A DNA stretch of 64,000 nucleotides from Kwoniella bestiolae CBS 10118 (lineage: Eukaryota; Basidiomycota; Tremellomycetes; Tremellales; Cryptococcaceae). How positions within the stretch are numbered: the first letter of the stretch is position 1; each line of letters opens with the position of its first letter. The notes below the pieces were generated by a model. That model did not search any database and was not told the DNA's origin. It saw only the letters and a list, made by a program, of their open reading frames with translations. The position numbers and the translations under genes were made by a program. Below, piece after piece: positions 33,455 through 45,555 of the stretch. The stretch covers positions 744,001-808,000 of the forward strand of contig NC_089241.1 in NCBI RefSeq assembly GCF_000512585.2, written 5' to 3'.

Positions 33455-34090
33455 TTCGTATACCAACCAACGATCAAAGAAATCGTTCCTATTTCTGTTG
33501 TTCTTGTTTTTATCTTTTTTAATGTATATTTCTGAGCTGTTTTCACCTAAAATTGGATTGTAAGATTCGAGACTGGAATGATTGTATGCACATGTCCTTA
33601 TGTTGTTCCTCTTCTCCCGCTACCTCGTCAGGCGTACGGTGTTCTCAACAGGCAATTAAGCCAGTAAAGAAAAACGAGTGACGAACATCTCTTCGGTGCT
33701 CCTCGTTAGCACTTTTCGGTTAAGTGATGTCAATGCCAACAGTGCACGGTGCAAACGGGACACCAACAATGCAGACGCAGTGCGAAGACCAGAGACCAGT
33801 TGTCGAAGACAATTGGTATATTCGAATGCAAAGGTTCTTTCATCACGTTACCATAATTGAAAGAAGTATATACCCCCAACCTAATCTACAGCCTTGATCA
33901 ACCCATTTACCCAATATAGCACGTTCATCATCTTGTTACTAATTGGATAAACCAGTTTAAGCCCAGGTAGCCTATAGAAAAAAAGCAAGAGATAATCAGC
34001 AAGAGGACTACGACGACTTGTCTTACATATAATCATGAGAGCTATGGATAGGGTGGAAGCCACTCACAGGTCGGTTGGCAGCGTACCAAG
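31067..34090. repeat. Tandem duplication, unit 2 (3024 bp)
   Basis: Second copy of unit 1, ending at accaag (34085-34090) inside exon 3 of the intact eL20 gene. Outside one C/T-rich intron segment I found differences only as insertions or deletions, mostly in short runs, and no clear base substitutions. Confidence 0.95.
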
Positions 34091-34864
34091 CCTTGCTCTT
34101 GGTTCTTCTGTGGGGGAGAGGGAATTTGAGTCCAGGTTCGAGGAGTTGCTTGATGTAGGGTCGTCTGATGTCTTCCTTCTTCTCGATCTCGGCGACTCGG
34201 AGGATCTGGACATTCCTGAATCGGGCTCGGTGTCGGGCGGCCATATCTTGGTACATGGCTTCGACGGCCTCGGCTCGGGAGAGGGCTCGGAATTCCTTGA
34301 CCATCTGTAATAGCCAGAGAGACCAGGTCAGTAAAGGTTTATCATTATCAAGTCTAATGTGGGTACCGATATGTTTTTGGACGTCTGGAGAAATGGGTGA
34401 TAAAACCCTAACTGAACTCACGTTGTGGGTACCGGATCGAGAATCGTATCTGAGCCAGATAGCGAAGTTCTTGACCTTCAATGGCTTTTTCTCGTGGATC
34501 TATTAGATTGATGGAATATGAGGATAAGGGGAGGTCGAAGTTGCGAAATATTGTGTTTAGTGATTATTGTGCATGTTACGGTTGATTGATGGTGATAGCA
34601 GGTAGAGAAAGTAAGAATCATGATCAGCCAAGTATTCTCCTTCGAGAGGTACCTAAATACTGAATCCCCACTCACGACGTTGATAGCAACGATCTCTCCG
34701 TTAGCCTTCTTGGCCTTCTTCAATTGACGGAGGTAGTACCAGTATCTAGACTTGGCGACGACTTCGTTGGGGGCGAAGATCCTCATTCGGTAGAGCTTGG
34801 GCTCTGGAGTGTTCTCCGTAGGGAGAGTTCGTCCAATGACTGAGTACTCGGTGAATCGGCCCAT
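33957..34864 (-). CDS. RPL20: 60S ribosomal protein eL20 (L18a/L20)
   Basis: Four coding exons: 34864..34676, 34499..34422, 34304..34068, 33971..33957; 172 aa. Family landmarks are YSVIGRTLPTENTPEPKLYR, RIFAPNEVVAKSRYWYYLRQ, FAIWLRYDSRSGTHN and LKFPLPHR. The last exon encodes only A-T-W-A-stop. It completes the conserved RP-x-[TS]-[FW] type of C-terminus seen in other L20 proteins and is preceded by a good CTGAT..TTTTTTTCTATAG acceptor. Reading through the last donor would instead give an unrelated tail. The start ATG follows an AATAG, so a 5' UTR intron is likely. The 3' end of this gene lies in duplication unit 2, and a dead fragment of it is repeated at the end of unit 1. Confidence 0.95.
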
Positions 34865-35387
34865 CCTATTGTATTATTCACGGCATCAGCGAAACTATCC
34901 CCTACTAACGACCTTGTTCCCGAAGCCCCAGTTTTTCCGATCTTATACCAGCCAACATCCAATAGACAGCTCCGAGGTAATTGCTTTCGATATCATGTAT
35001 CGGAAAGTCACCATCTCCCTCGTTAAACGAGATTGATGGTTTCTCCCCGACCATGATATCTCACCAAATCCTATTTATACGTCAAGATAGAACTCAGACA
35101 TTGCCCCATGTATCTTCCTTGACATCTATTGGATGTTGACTGGTATTCTTCCCCATCTCGACTCCGACCCGTATCTTTCTATATCCCACTGAACCATCTT
35201 CGCACTCTCCATCCTTTTACCCACTTGCTATGTCCTTCTTTTCGTATTCCTATTCCCTCTGCAGACGTTGCTGTTGCTGTATAAGATGAAAGTATACTCA
35301 CTTGAACGGTTTTTGGATGATCTTGAAGTATGGAAGAAGAGGTCGAAGTTGTTGATATATCGAGATGATTGACTAACATGCACCAAT

Positions 35388-35470
35388 GCAAGCAAGCAGC
35401 AAGCACCAACAGCAACAGCAACAGCAAGAGCAACCGAAGCCAGAGCCAGAGCCAGAGTGAGCAGAGCCAG
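35388..35470. repeat. Low-complexity CAGCAA / GAGCCA tract
   Basis: Short tandem units (aacagc repeated, then cagagc repeated) in the eL20 upstream region. It looks like a simple microsatellite. Confidence 0.8.
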
Positions 35471-35841
35471 TAGAGCCCAGCAAACCAAACCAGCAAAACA
35501 GTACGGTAAGCAAAGGAAGCAAATCGCATACAGCAGACAACACCAACGTGGCGGTGACCAAGGCTCGTCTGACGCGATTTCTCTCGCTTGTCGGTTTTAG
35601 CATATCACCGACAGTCCCGCACCAGGCCTATCTTGCTGGTAAATTGATTCCGTGATTTTGCCACTCGTCTTCTGGAACAGTGATTACGTATGAAACGCGG
35701 TCCAAGGTGATCGGATGACGATGCCGTAGTTGATATTCTGAATAGAGTTGATTGTGGTTGTGTTCAGCCGGTCCATAATGTTGTTGATGATGATGTTATG
35801 TTGATGTTTGTGCTTTTGTATATCTGCGTGGATATACATTT

Positions 35842-35869
35842 CCATCATTCATCATTCATCATTCATCAT
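35842..35869. repeat. ATTCATC microsatellite
   Basis: Four units of catcatt/cattcat in a row. Confidence 0.8.
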
Positions 35870-36199
35870 GATATAACAATCATTCCACCTTGAGAATCAT
35901 ACATCTGACAGTATTCTAAGCATACATCCACCGTTGGACACCACTTCACTAGTCTGCCAGGATATCCGGAATGGTGAGTTGAGTCAACTTTCGAACACCC
36001 TTCACCAGTCAATCAACCGACCGTGCGTTTCATGTGTCATCACTTGGGGTATACTGCTGACGTTCTCAACTCCGACTCCTTCCTTCTCCTCATCTTCCTC
36101 TCCTCCTCTTGTTTACACAATCGATCAACTGTACAACCGCTGTTTACGGCACGTCTATCCCCCTTATTCCTTCGACCAACCCCGCATCAGTCCTCTACA

Positions 36200-39100
36200 A
36201 TGGACGTATCGTCCCCAGAAAGAAGGTCGGATGCAGAGTTTCAGCAGATACTAGACACATTTGTGGGTGATAAGGAGACTGTGTTGACTGGTAATCTACC
36301 TGATCGTGAATCATACCCACATCCCATTATCTCCATTAGCTCATCGTTTGATGCTGATTCATTCGCACATGCAGTCCTGGCAGGATATGAGAAGGATCAC
36401 GATACCAAGATTTTAGAGGAGTCAGACTTTATCGGTGTTCGTCAGCTATGTGAACAATATCCGGATTTAGAATTGGGGCCCACCGACTTGTTCGCCTTCC
36501 TACAGTATGTTAGCTTTTGACATCATGGTATACCTGAAGCCAAGCTAATATCAGTATCATGTTGTAGGGCTGTACTAAAGCGAGAAACTTCCACTCGTTC
36601 CGCCTCTCCTCCCTCACCGTCCCCTCTCCCCTATTCTTCCTCTATGCCACCTTCATCGTTCAAAGCCGCCCAATCTACGCCTGATCAATCCACCTCGCGA
36701 AGACGAAGAAGACATTCGGACCGTATCAAATCTCCTTCCGACTCATCATCATCTAGTTCATCAGGCGAAGAGGAAGGTGCCCGACCTCGATCCCAACGTC
36801 AGGTGTCCGCTCCACCTCAAAGTGCTCGAGCCTTTCCCTCCAATTCCAGCGCCGCTCCAGCTCCGCCGGCTGGGTGGCAGCCCATCCGAAAGAAGACATT
36901 ATCCGATCCCAACAGGTCGGGCGCATCGCTCAATTCCCCTTTATCATCCCGAGTGAGAGGCGCACCTCCATCAGCTTATGGCGGGTTTGCGAGACCCAGT
37001 CCGGCAAGTAGGAGAAGAAGGGGATCATCAGGTGCTGCTGGACAATCATTCGAGGAATCACAATCGCCTGAACCGTCTGCTATACCCCGATCGACAAGTT
37101 CAGCCTCATTCACGTCTCGTATTTCCTGGCAAAGTCGACCCACGTCACCTTCATCGCAGATCGATGAAGTTGATAACACATCTTTCCATGCTCGCGCTAA
37201 GTCGCCCGAGACCGGTGAAGATGACGAACCGGATCATGCGGAGATGGACACCTTTGTTCCGGCAGGTCAACACGATCAAGATGAGGAGGAACATGAAGAG
37301 GTTGATCAGATCGATATGGATATCATGGGTCAGGGGTTATTGGGTGTAGGAGGAGATACGATGAACCCAAGATTAAGTAGGATATCGGTGAGCTATGCGT
37401 AGTTGAGTTTTTGGATTAGGTAGCTCATTTTCATGTTTCAGACTGAATCTACCAACTCGCTGCGAACATCACACGATACCGTCGCTCGATTACGAAAAGA
37501 GAATACTGAACTGTTGAGGAAGCTCAAGGAGACAGAGAAATCTTTGGCCATCCAAGGGTGAGCTACGCGACCCCTCTGCGAACGACATCAGCTGATAATG
37601 AAATGCAGCGCCGAGAATGAGCGGATGTACGAAGATCTACAAGCGAGGTTGGAAGAAGCTCAGTCTGAGATCACGCAAAGAAGAAAGGATGAGAAGGATA
37701 TGAAGGGGAAAGATCGAGCTCAGCTCATTCAGATTTCAGGAGTAAGCTTGTTCCTTCCCTTGTTCAGACAAGGAACCTTACAAGTGAAATCTTGCAGTTC
37801 GAAGCGGATATCATCAGCTTGCAAAGGAGTTTGGAGAATGCCAAATCAAACCACGCTAATATGCAGAAGATGTACAACTCTCAATGCGGTAAGTATAACC
37901 CGCGTGCCACTTGATTATCGGTCGGATCAGCTGATGTTGTCGTCATCGATCAGACGAGGCGCAGAGACTGCGAGATATGTTGAGAGACAGAGATGAGGAG
38001 ATCCGAACTCTGGAGGAGAGCGTACAAGTACATGCAGCTGATGAGGAGAAGGTGAGTTCAGCTTAATCATCGCTGGTATATACGCTGATGACTTACACCA
38101 CTTAGTTCAATCGAGAAGTGCAAGCTCTTGAATCTGAAGTCAAGCGACTTGAGTCCGATCTATCGACAGCACGTCAAGCAGAATCACATCTTGATGTTCA
38201 GAAGCAGGAGAACCTGGCTCTGAAAGAGACCATCGACAGGATGCGATTCGACCTGGACGAAGCTCGTGCGCAAGCGGCCAACGCTGCTGGCTCATCAAAT
38301 CATCGAGCTCAAGCTAGTAGGTCATCCGGCGGTGGTACTTTGTCTAGAAATCTGGGTGATGAGCTCAGTCGAAGACTCATGGACGCTCAGAAGTCGGAGG
38401 AAGAAAGCGATGAAGGCGAAGTGGTAGAGACTGTCGTGACGACCCAGCGTACTAGGGTAAGCACAGCTGTCTGTAGAGCTCGAGTATTTCGCTGATAAAG
38501 GATCGACGCGCAGAAAAAGGGTTCACGAATGACAGCTCAGCCAGGCGCATCGTCAGAAGAACAACCATTAATCCGAATTGAAGAAGGTATACGTGAATAT
38601 GCAGACGCAAGTCTTCAGACGGATCCTATACCCGAGCCCGAACGCCAAGTAGCAGCCGGTCCCTCTCGAACACATGTTCACGAACATCCACCTGCGTACA
38701 CTGCTGAGCCTGAACCTATCAATAAAGCCGAGGTCATCTCGCAGACTCATCCGAAACGACCTGGAGATGTTGTTGAGAGCGATGAAGATGTTGATGCGGA
38801 GTATGCGTTCTTGACTAATGCATTGGGGATGAGATGTACAGTCATTGAAGATCAGATGGATGCGCAGAAAGCTGAAAGGGAGAAGCGGGGTGTGTTGGGT
38901 AGGTCGTTTATGATAAACGAGTTGTTGTTCGAAGTATAGCTGACGATTGGTATGATGTAGCCTCTCCGAGATCGAGAAACAGGACTTATTGGTCTGATCA
39001 GAGAAAACAATATAAATCCGGAATTGTTAATTACATATTCTACAACACGGATAACTCTGTGCGAGACCAAGTCGGTAAAGTCGCGATGTGCGTGGTAGCT

Positions 39101-39373
39101 GCTTTCGCTGGTACGTATCTTCTTCAGCCAGATGCCACTTTCGTAGACAACAATAGCTGATCCTTCGTAATGCTTTCAGTCGGTCTAGTTGCTGGATCAC
39201 ATATCTACGTGACCCCCGCTGGAATAAATCCAAGAGATTATCAATTATTCGCTCAGATGAATACTCTGGCTGGGGCTGCTGGAGTTGGAGAGGGATTCTT
39301 ACCTATGGGTATGCTTGGTGTGGTAGAGCAGGGAGCGAGGATGATAGCTGGGAATGGACGTATACCGACTTAG
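36200..39373 (+). CDS. Coiled-coil protein with a C-terminal membrane anchor, 880 aa
   Basis: Ten exons: 36200..36504, 36568..37387, 37442..37557, 37609..37741, 37798..37888, 37954..38051, 38106..38456, 38514..38898, 38961..39110, 39180..39373. The N-terminus is a compact acidic segment (ILEESDFIGVRQLCEQYPDL, TDLFAFLQAVLKRET). Then come a long Ser/Pro/Arg-rich disordered region, a heptad-like coiled coil of roughly 250 residues (TVARLRKENTELLRKLKETE; RLRDMLRDRDEEIRTLEESV), an acidic linker, and one hydrophobic segment near the end (VAMCVVAAFAVGLVAGSHIYV) followed by about 50 residues. The plan resembles golgin- or nuclear-envelope-type tethers, but I do not recognise the family. The exon phases agree throughout. 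Confidence 0.8.
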
Positions 39374-41364
39374 GCGAATATTACCCGTTGTGCGCCACGA
39401 TACCCTTCTCCCTCTCGATATCATGTACTTTTGGACAATCACTTTCGGTCATTCTATATTTGTTGTGCATAACATGTTATAGGTTTTCCATATGGTACGA
39501 GGTATGTGGTATAATGACGATAGATTAATGATTATAATGACTTACTGGGTATATGCCATAATATGAATATGCACAATCATTCATTCACAGAAATGTTTCG
39601 TCCACCCCTCTTTCTGTACTGTACCTGGCATTCTCCAATGGTATCAGCTCACGTTGTGCAATATGCATGCATGTCTGACAAGCATACCAGTATGCAGTTA
39701 GGACACCAGTCCTTCATATCGGCCATTGACATGATCTGCCTGTATGCCAGTGATGAAAAATTTCACACCCTATCAATAGGTATTGAATACACCAAGGACG
39801 TCCAGAACTCCACTCTAGTCCGCTTTCTCTTTGCTGAAATCCAGTGAGATCCATGCCTCAAGATATCTTGCATCTTAGAAGGGAAATGTGTCATGATGCA
39901 AAACGCGGAGGTTGACAGAACATTTGCGCGCTATTTATGATAACGTACTCGAATGGCTCATCCCAACCTTTTTTAGCTGCGTCAATATGCCATAAGTATA
40001 AAAACGCCTCTTGTTCCTTTTCATTGTTTTTCCGTTCTATTTGCATTACATTACTTACTGTACGACGTGATCGAGGGAGGGATTCAGAATTGAGATTGGG
40101 ATTTGAGCCACAATTTAACTGAATGTTGCTTAACATGGTTAGACGATGTTTTGTCTTTCTTTTTTCTATTTGTATATGTAATATGGGTTTTCATTTACAT
40201 CGAACTGTTGCTGTACTAGGCTTGACAAGAGTAGAGCAGATAAAGACTTGGCATCTGGGTCTTACCATGGTGTTAAGACTCTACCGTAGGAGACTCGTTC
40301 TGTCCCTACCCTGCTTCGGTCTCTTTTCCCTGTTTGTGAGTCACTTCGGGAAATAAATAGAGGTCGGGAGTAGGACGATCGGATAAACTCGTACAGTTAA
40401 TGAGTGTTTTGTCTCTTCTTAAGCTCTTCTTTTCTAACCACAGCCACGTATGCATATTGGTGTTGTCCTTGTCATTCGGCCGTGCATGATACAAAGATAT
40501 CATACAGTGTAGACTCGCCTGTATGGGTGTAATGAATGGTACAGTAAATCACCGACGTTCCCGTTTCCCCCAATCCAAAGACGCGGTAGGAATAGGAATA
40601 GGAACGCCAAAAAAGAATAGTCTTAACGTTGTTTAGGACCTTTTTTACCTACAGTTAAGTTCTCGTAGTACTCGTACTCGTACTCGGTTGATTTCATACT
40701 TTCACAAAGTTATTTGGATTCTGGATTTTCATCCTTGTGCTTTCTTTAGCTTGGTTCGTCAATATAATTGATAATGGATTACTGATAATTTATTATAATT
40801 CATTCGTATATACACCTGGACTATAGATTCATATAGCTCATATAACACCACCTTAGACTCTCGGACTTCGATTTCTCATTCAAATTCATCAATTCGACAC
40901 CTATCCGGCCGAGGCAAGAAACTTTGCTTCGCGCTCGCTCCACACGATCAATACTCAACGACAAACCTCGGTTCACGTTCTTGTGTTTCTCGCTCTGCGT
41001 TTCAGAGAGGTCCGTCGAGCCGTATTATCGCCATCACCCAAGATTCAATCGAAGTGGAAGAGTCCTTGATGACGAATCATCCTTGTTAGAACGACTCTAG
41101 CGAATCATCTTCGCCAAACCAGCTCGAGAATCATCGCCCTCGGCAGAAGCTTCTTAGATACTAGATTATCAAAGTAGAAAGAATATATCCCCCAGGAACA
41201 AGAACTGTCTGGTCAACTCGATATCACTCCGGACTTATAAATCAACATACAATGTCACGTATCAACGCCAACACCAGATTTAGTACTATATAAACACCAC
41301 TGCACTATCTAGAGGTCTTCTGCATGTGTGTATACCGATTTATGGCATTGGAAGGAACGCTACA
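39374..41364. promoter_or_regulatory. Long intergenic region / long leader of the GPCR gene
   Basis: About 2 kb with no supported gene. The last 700 bp before the GPCR start look like a long 5' leader rich in short ATG-headed frames. A TACTCG/GTACTCG simple repeat lies at about 40666-40687. AT-rich stretches near 40740-40830 could hold the core promoter. Confidence 0.4.
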
Positions 41365-44300
41365 ATGTTGGAACCTATAATATCGAACTTGCTATCTGGC
41401 AGAGATCATCTGATGGGTATTGATGTTGATCTGGATGTTGGAAGGATAGCCTTGGCAGATCAAGTTACAAGAGGAGATGATGATGTCTGGATATCGATTG
41501 TCAACGTTGTTATCCTCGTATGTCTCTTGTTGTTCCTTCATCTTTTTCCCTCTTCCCCTTCTCTTTCGTTCAAGGAGCGCAACACTTACGTGTATTCTGC
41601 CTTGTCTAGTGCTTGACCATCCTTGGTTCAGGGATGATCCTCGTATCGATGTTCTACCTTGAATGGTATCGTGGTAGACCTGGAACGACAAGGACGAGGA
41701 TTGTACAGGCTTTGATAGTTAGCGATTTCCTCTTAGGGTGAGTCACTCCCTCTCCCCTTATCCGGGTGACTACCCTTCCTTTGGGTTCCTTTGGGGCACT
41801 TGCCGGTTTTCTTTAGGTGGCATATGTTGATTTACTGATAAACTCAACTTACTCAAACATGTAGTATTGTCGGTCTGATAAGTTCGTGTATATTCCTATC
41901 GGGAGATGGAAGTGCTCTAGCTCATGGGACGCCATCATGTGATGGACTGGGATTACTATTGACCGCCATCTTATGGACCGGTATGTCCCAATTTTTTCTT
42001 ATCTACCTAACCGAACATACACAGGCTGACTCCCGCTATAGAACATGGCTGGACTCTTATACTGGCCGTCGCAACTTTTATGATCCTCATCTATGTGAGT
42101 CGAGATACTCATCACACTCGCAACGGCTGTCGGTGTCTGACCGAAATATGCATTGCAGCCTCTTCACTGGTTCACGCTGTGGATGGAACAACGCTGGTAC
42201 TATCTTTGGGCCTTTGGTGAGTTCTAGATGCGATCGTGCCATTTGCGTAATTGACGCGTTTTCTCGAAATAGTTTGGATAATATCGATTGCCATCGGTGT
42301 GATGGGATATGAGTTGTATGGCTTCTATCCTTGTGAGTGTACCTCGTCTTTCTCTCTATGTGGAAGGAAGTCTTAACGAAACTTATCCTATCTAGCCGGT
42401 GGAACATGCTTCTACGGCGCGAATGCTGGTCTATACTCTGAATTGATGCAATTCATCCCAAGGTGAGTGATCTTGCTGACCTCAAAGACGGCATCAACGA
42501 AGAGCTAAAACATCGAACTCAAACAGATGTGTGGTCTGCATCGGCATAACTGTCTTATACGCCAGATTGTACGTGTTCCTCAAGCGACCCGACAAGATTA
42601 GAATACCCGGATCCAACTCTGCTACCGGTGGACAATACGAGACCGTCAGTTCGTCAAGCAACAAGGAGAAAGGAGATCTCAGAGAAAGGCTTGGATCCCT
42701 GATGAATGGACCATTTAGAAAAAAGAGAGGAAGTAGTGGAGAGGCTCTGTCGCCATTACCTGAAGGTCAATCGCAATCGAATTCCGACTCTTCCCAAAAC
42801 TCTTCGAGACAAGCACAACAACCTGTCAGACTGTCTCCTATTAACATCGAGATGAAAGAAGAACCAACAAAGAAGACATCGGGAATTAGGAGACCCTCCT
42901 TCTCGCCTACAAAAGAGATTCCGCCATGGGAGAAATTGGAATTACCCGCATTTCAAGTTGACGGTGAGAGGTTCGGCGGACCTTCCCCGAGTGTACATTC
43001 ACCTTCGATATGGAGCGGATGGAAAGGTGGAAGGAAGAGATCTTCGACTACTACCGTTTCGACTAGCGCCCATACGAACGTCAACTCGCCCTCTTCGAGA
43101 CTGAACTCGATATCGAATTCGATAAAATATCAAAATCAGAATCAACAGCAACAGCAGAACACCAATCCGACACAGGCGCAAGATTCCAGCCAAAATTCGA
43201 AGAACCTTAAAGCTACTCCTCCGGGATTATATGTGCCTAGAATGCCATCGATACCTTCTGAAGATATTATGGAACCGACTAATCTCAACAAGGCTCAACA
43301 TCTGAGACAATCAACGGACGATACGTTCATCGCTGCGCCGTCTATTATGAGCTCGTCGGTCGGGGGTGAAAAGAAGAGAAAGAAGTCTGTTCAACTACCC
43401 TCATCATCTCAGAGCATATCGTCATCGCCTGAGATCGGAAATTCACCAAAGTTTGATAGACAGAGACCATCGGTGACTATATCAGAAGGGATCGAATTGG
43501 ACTCTACCCGTTTATCACAGCCTGAAAATCAGAACGAAGCACGTTCCGATACATCACCGCCGCTCACATTACCCAAAATAGCCTTACCACCTCGGATAGA
43601 CAACCCTTGGTCGCTCAATGGCGTTGGCGGTAGGAGATCTGCGCCTACCACACCGACCTTTTCACAGCAGAATTTCCAATTCAACATTACACCTCTAGGT
43701 ACGCCTGATCAGAAGCAGCCAACAGTGACCGCCACGAACAGTAGGAGGACATCGAAAAACGATCGTACGGACCAGATCGCCAAGGAAGAGGAAGAGGACA
43801 ACGGAGATGAAGAAGACGAGTGGGATCTGGCTAGGATGTTGGCTCAGCCCCCACCTGGGTCACACGCAGACGATAGATTCGCTCCTCGTCAGAGTGCGAC
43901 CAATGGCGAGACATACGAATTGGTCCCTGAGTCAATGTCGTCGTATTTGAACAGGAAGACGGCGCTGTTGATGTTGTGGTTCCCTCTTGGTGTGAGTGAC
44001 GACACAGCCGGCTCGGACGATGCTGGTGTGACTGACTGATGCTTCGGTCGTGTTGTAGTATTTATTCTTGTTCTCAGTCTCACTGATACGTTTGATCTGT
44101 AAGTTACAATCCGTTTTGCCGTGCCGGTGATGAGAAGCCAATTCACTGATTGATGATTGGCATCACAGACGATTTCGCCGGCAAACCGCCCACCGCTTTA
44201 CGAGCCATCTCGAAATGGATGATACTCGCTCAAGGGGTGTTGGATGCTGTGATATATGGAGTGGTAGAGTGGCAGTGAGTCTTATGTTTAACTTGTATGT

Positions 44301-44832
44301 CGAATCATCCGTTAGACTTCGCTGACTCGCGGGCAGTACAAAACGAGTCGTACGAAAACGAGTGAGAAAAGGAACGTTCTCACCTCGAACGGCTGGCGGT
44401 GCCACACCCAACGGATCGAAGATGGGTTTGAACGGATTCATGAAGAACGTGACGAACAGACTCACTGCCTCCGCTGGCGTGGGAGGAAACTCGCAGACGC
44501 AATCAGGAAGTAACAGCAAGACTGAACAGAGATCGTCCTCTCAACCCAACCATAACATCGGGACGACATCCATGACTTCCGCGCATGGTCTTGGAGGGTA
44601 TCAGAGCCAGACTTCCTCGTATCACATACCGGAGGAGGAAGATCCAAAATCGTCCTCTGGTAATAAGAATAAGAAACACCCTGCGGCGCATGGATGGAAC
44701 CATGAGTTCTCGATGGGATCTATACGGGAGGGTATACCTTCGCCTACGATCGAGGAGATTACCCGGGCCGGGAGGAAAGGGTCGGAGAGCCCTTTGGGAG
44801 GTGGAGTAGGTCCGAGTAGTCCTAGAATATGA
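41365..44832 (+). CDS. G-protein-coupled receptor with a very long third cytoplasmic loop (Git3/Gpr1/Gpr4-like)
   Basis: Eleven exons: 41365..41517, 41610..41737, 41865..41980, 42042..42094, 42159..42216, 42273..42332, 42396..42462, 42527..43991, 44059..44098, 44169..44274, 44337..44832; 913 aa. Seven hydrophobic segments are visible: WISIVNVVILCLTILGSGMI; ALIVSDFLLGIVGLISSCIF; ILWTEHGWTLILAVATFMIL; FVWIISIAIGVMGY; CVVCIGITVLYARLYVFL; then, after a loop of about 470 residues, LLMLWFPLGYLFLFSVSLIR and KWMILAQGVLDAVIYGVVEW. The loop and tail are Ser/Pro/Gln-rich. This layout matches fungal nutrient-sensing receptors acting through Galpha and cAMP (Gpr1, Git3, Cryptococcus Gpr4). The ligand and exact orthology cannot be read from sequence. 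The start at 41365 (MLEPIISN) is the first in-frame ATG; an upstream coding exon cannot be excluded. Confidence 0.85.
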
Positions 44833-45555
44833 TACACATAGAGGAAAGTTTGAGATAGAGACAGAATAGAGATAGTTGGCAAAGCAAATTACATGATTGG
44901 ATTTTGGGCTTGCTGGCTTTTGGACTTGTTGGTTACCCGCATGATAGGTGTCGAAGGTGAACGTAGGATTCTTCGGTTCACTCGAGATTGCAGTTAGATA
45001 TATACATGTTGTCATCATTATGATAAATTATCATTCTCATTTTTACAGGTCCATAATCACAATGAAATGCAAACAGTATCTAGTAAAGCCTGCTCCGCGC
45101 AATCGTAGGTCGATGGTTCGATACATTTCTTTGATATTTTAGATAGAGGATCTTTGATCTAGTTGAAGGTACCGCCCACTCGCTGGACTCGACTACAAAT
45201 GCCCTTTGTCAGTCATCATGTCACTGTCGCATCGATCCCTTGACTCGTCAACAGTGCTACAAATTATACTTACTCTGCACCTTTCATTCATCTCCTTTGG
45301 GCAACTGTAAAGCTGTGCTCCACTTCGCAGGGTATATCACACAGCTTGACTGGACTTTGAGAAGGAAGAAGACCAATAGATCACATGCCCCTTAAGGCTG
45401 AAGTCGCTTCTGGTTCGGCCACTTCACTACATACTACTCGACTCGGGACATCATACATTGCTGTAACCTGATAGCGATAACGTCAAATTGCATATACTAG
45501 AACGACCATTTTGAAACTTTATCTGAAGTAACTTACCTCGCCAGGTACAATTATA
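44833..45555. other. Intergenic region after the GPCR gene
   Basis: About 0.7 kb with no gene. A sequence resembling a tRNA B box (ggttcgatac near 45115) has no matching A box or cloverleaf. Confidence 0.4.

Larger units (their letters stand above)
34865..36199. promoter_or_regulatory. Divergent region upstream of eL20 and the coiled-coil gene
   Basis: About 1.3 kb between divergent starts. It holds a CAA/CAG-rich, AGCC-rich tract (35388-35470), a short ATTCATC repeat (35842-35869) and pyrimidine-rich leader sequence before 36200. It probably contains the eL20 5' UTR intron. No further gene is supported. Confidence 0.5.

Noticed and set aside
28049..34090. Transposon or long terminal repeat pair
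   Set aside because: The repeated unit is made of host gene parts, has no terminal inverted repeats, target-site duplication or transposase, and its copies are adjacent rather than flanking an insert.
35388..35470. Poly-Gln coding segment
   Set aside because: No extended frame or splice context; it lies in the eL20 upstream region and is best read as a microsatellite.
45060..45125. Possible tRNA (B-box-like ggttcgatac)
   Set aside because: No A box, no acceptor stem and no cloverleaf could be drawn.
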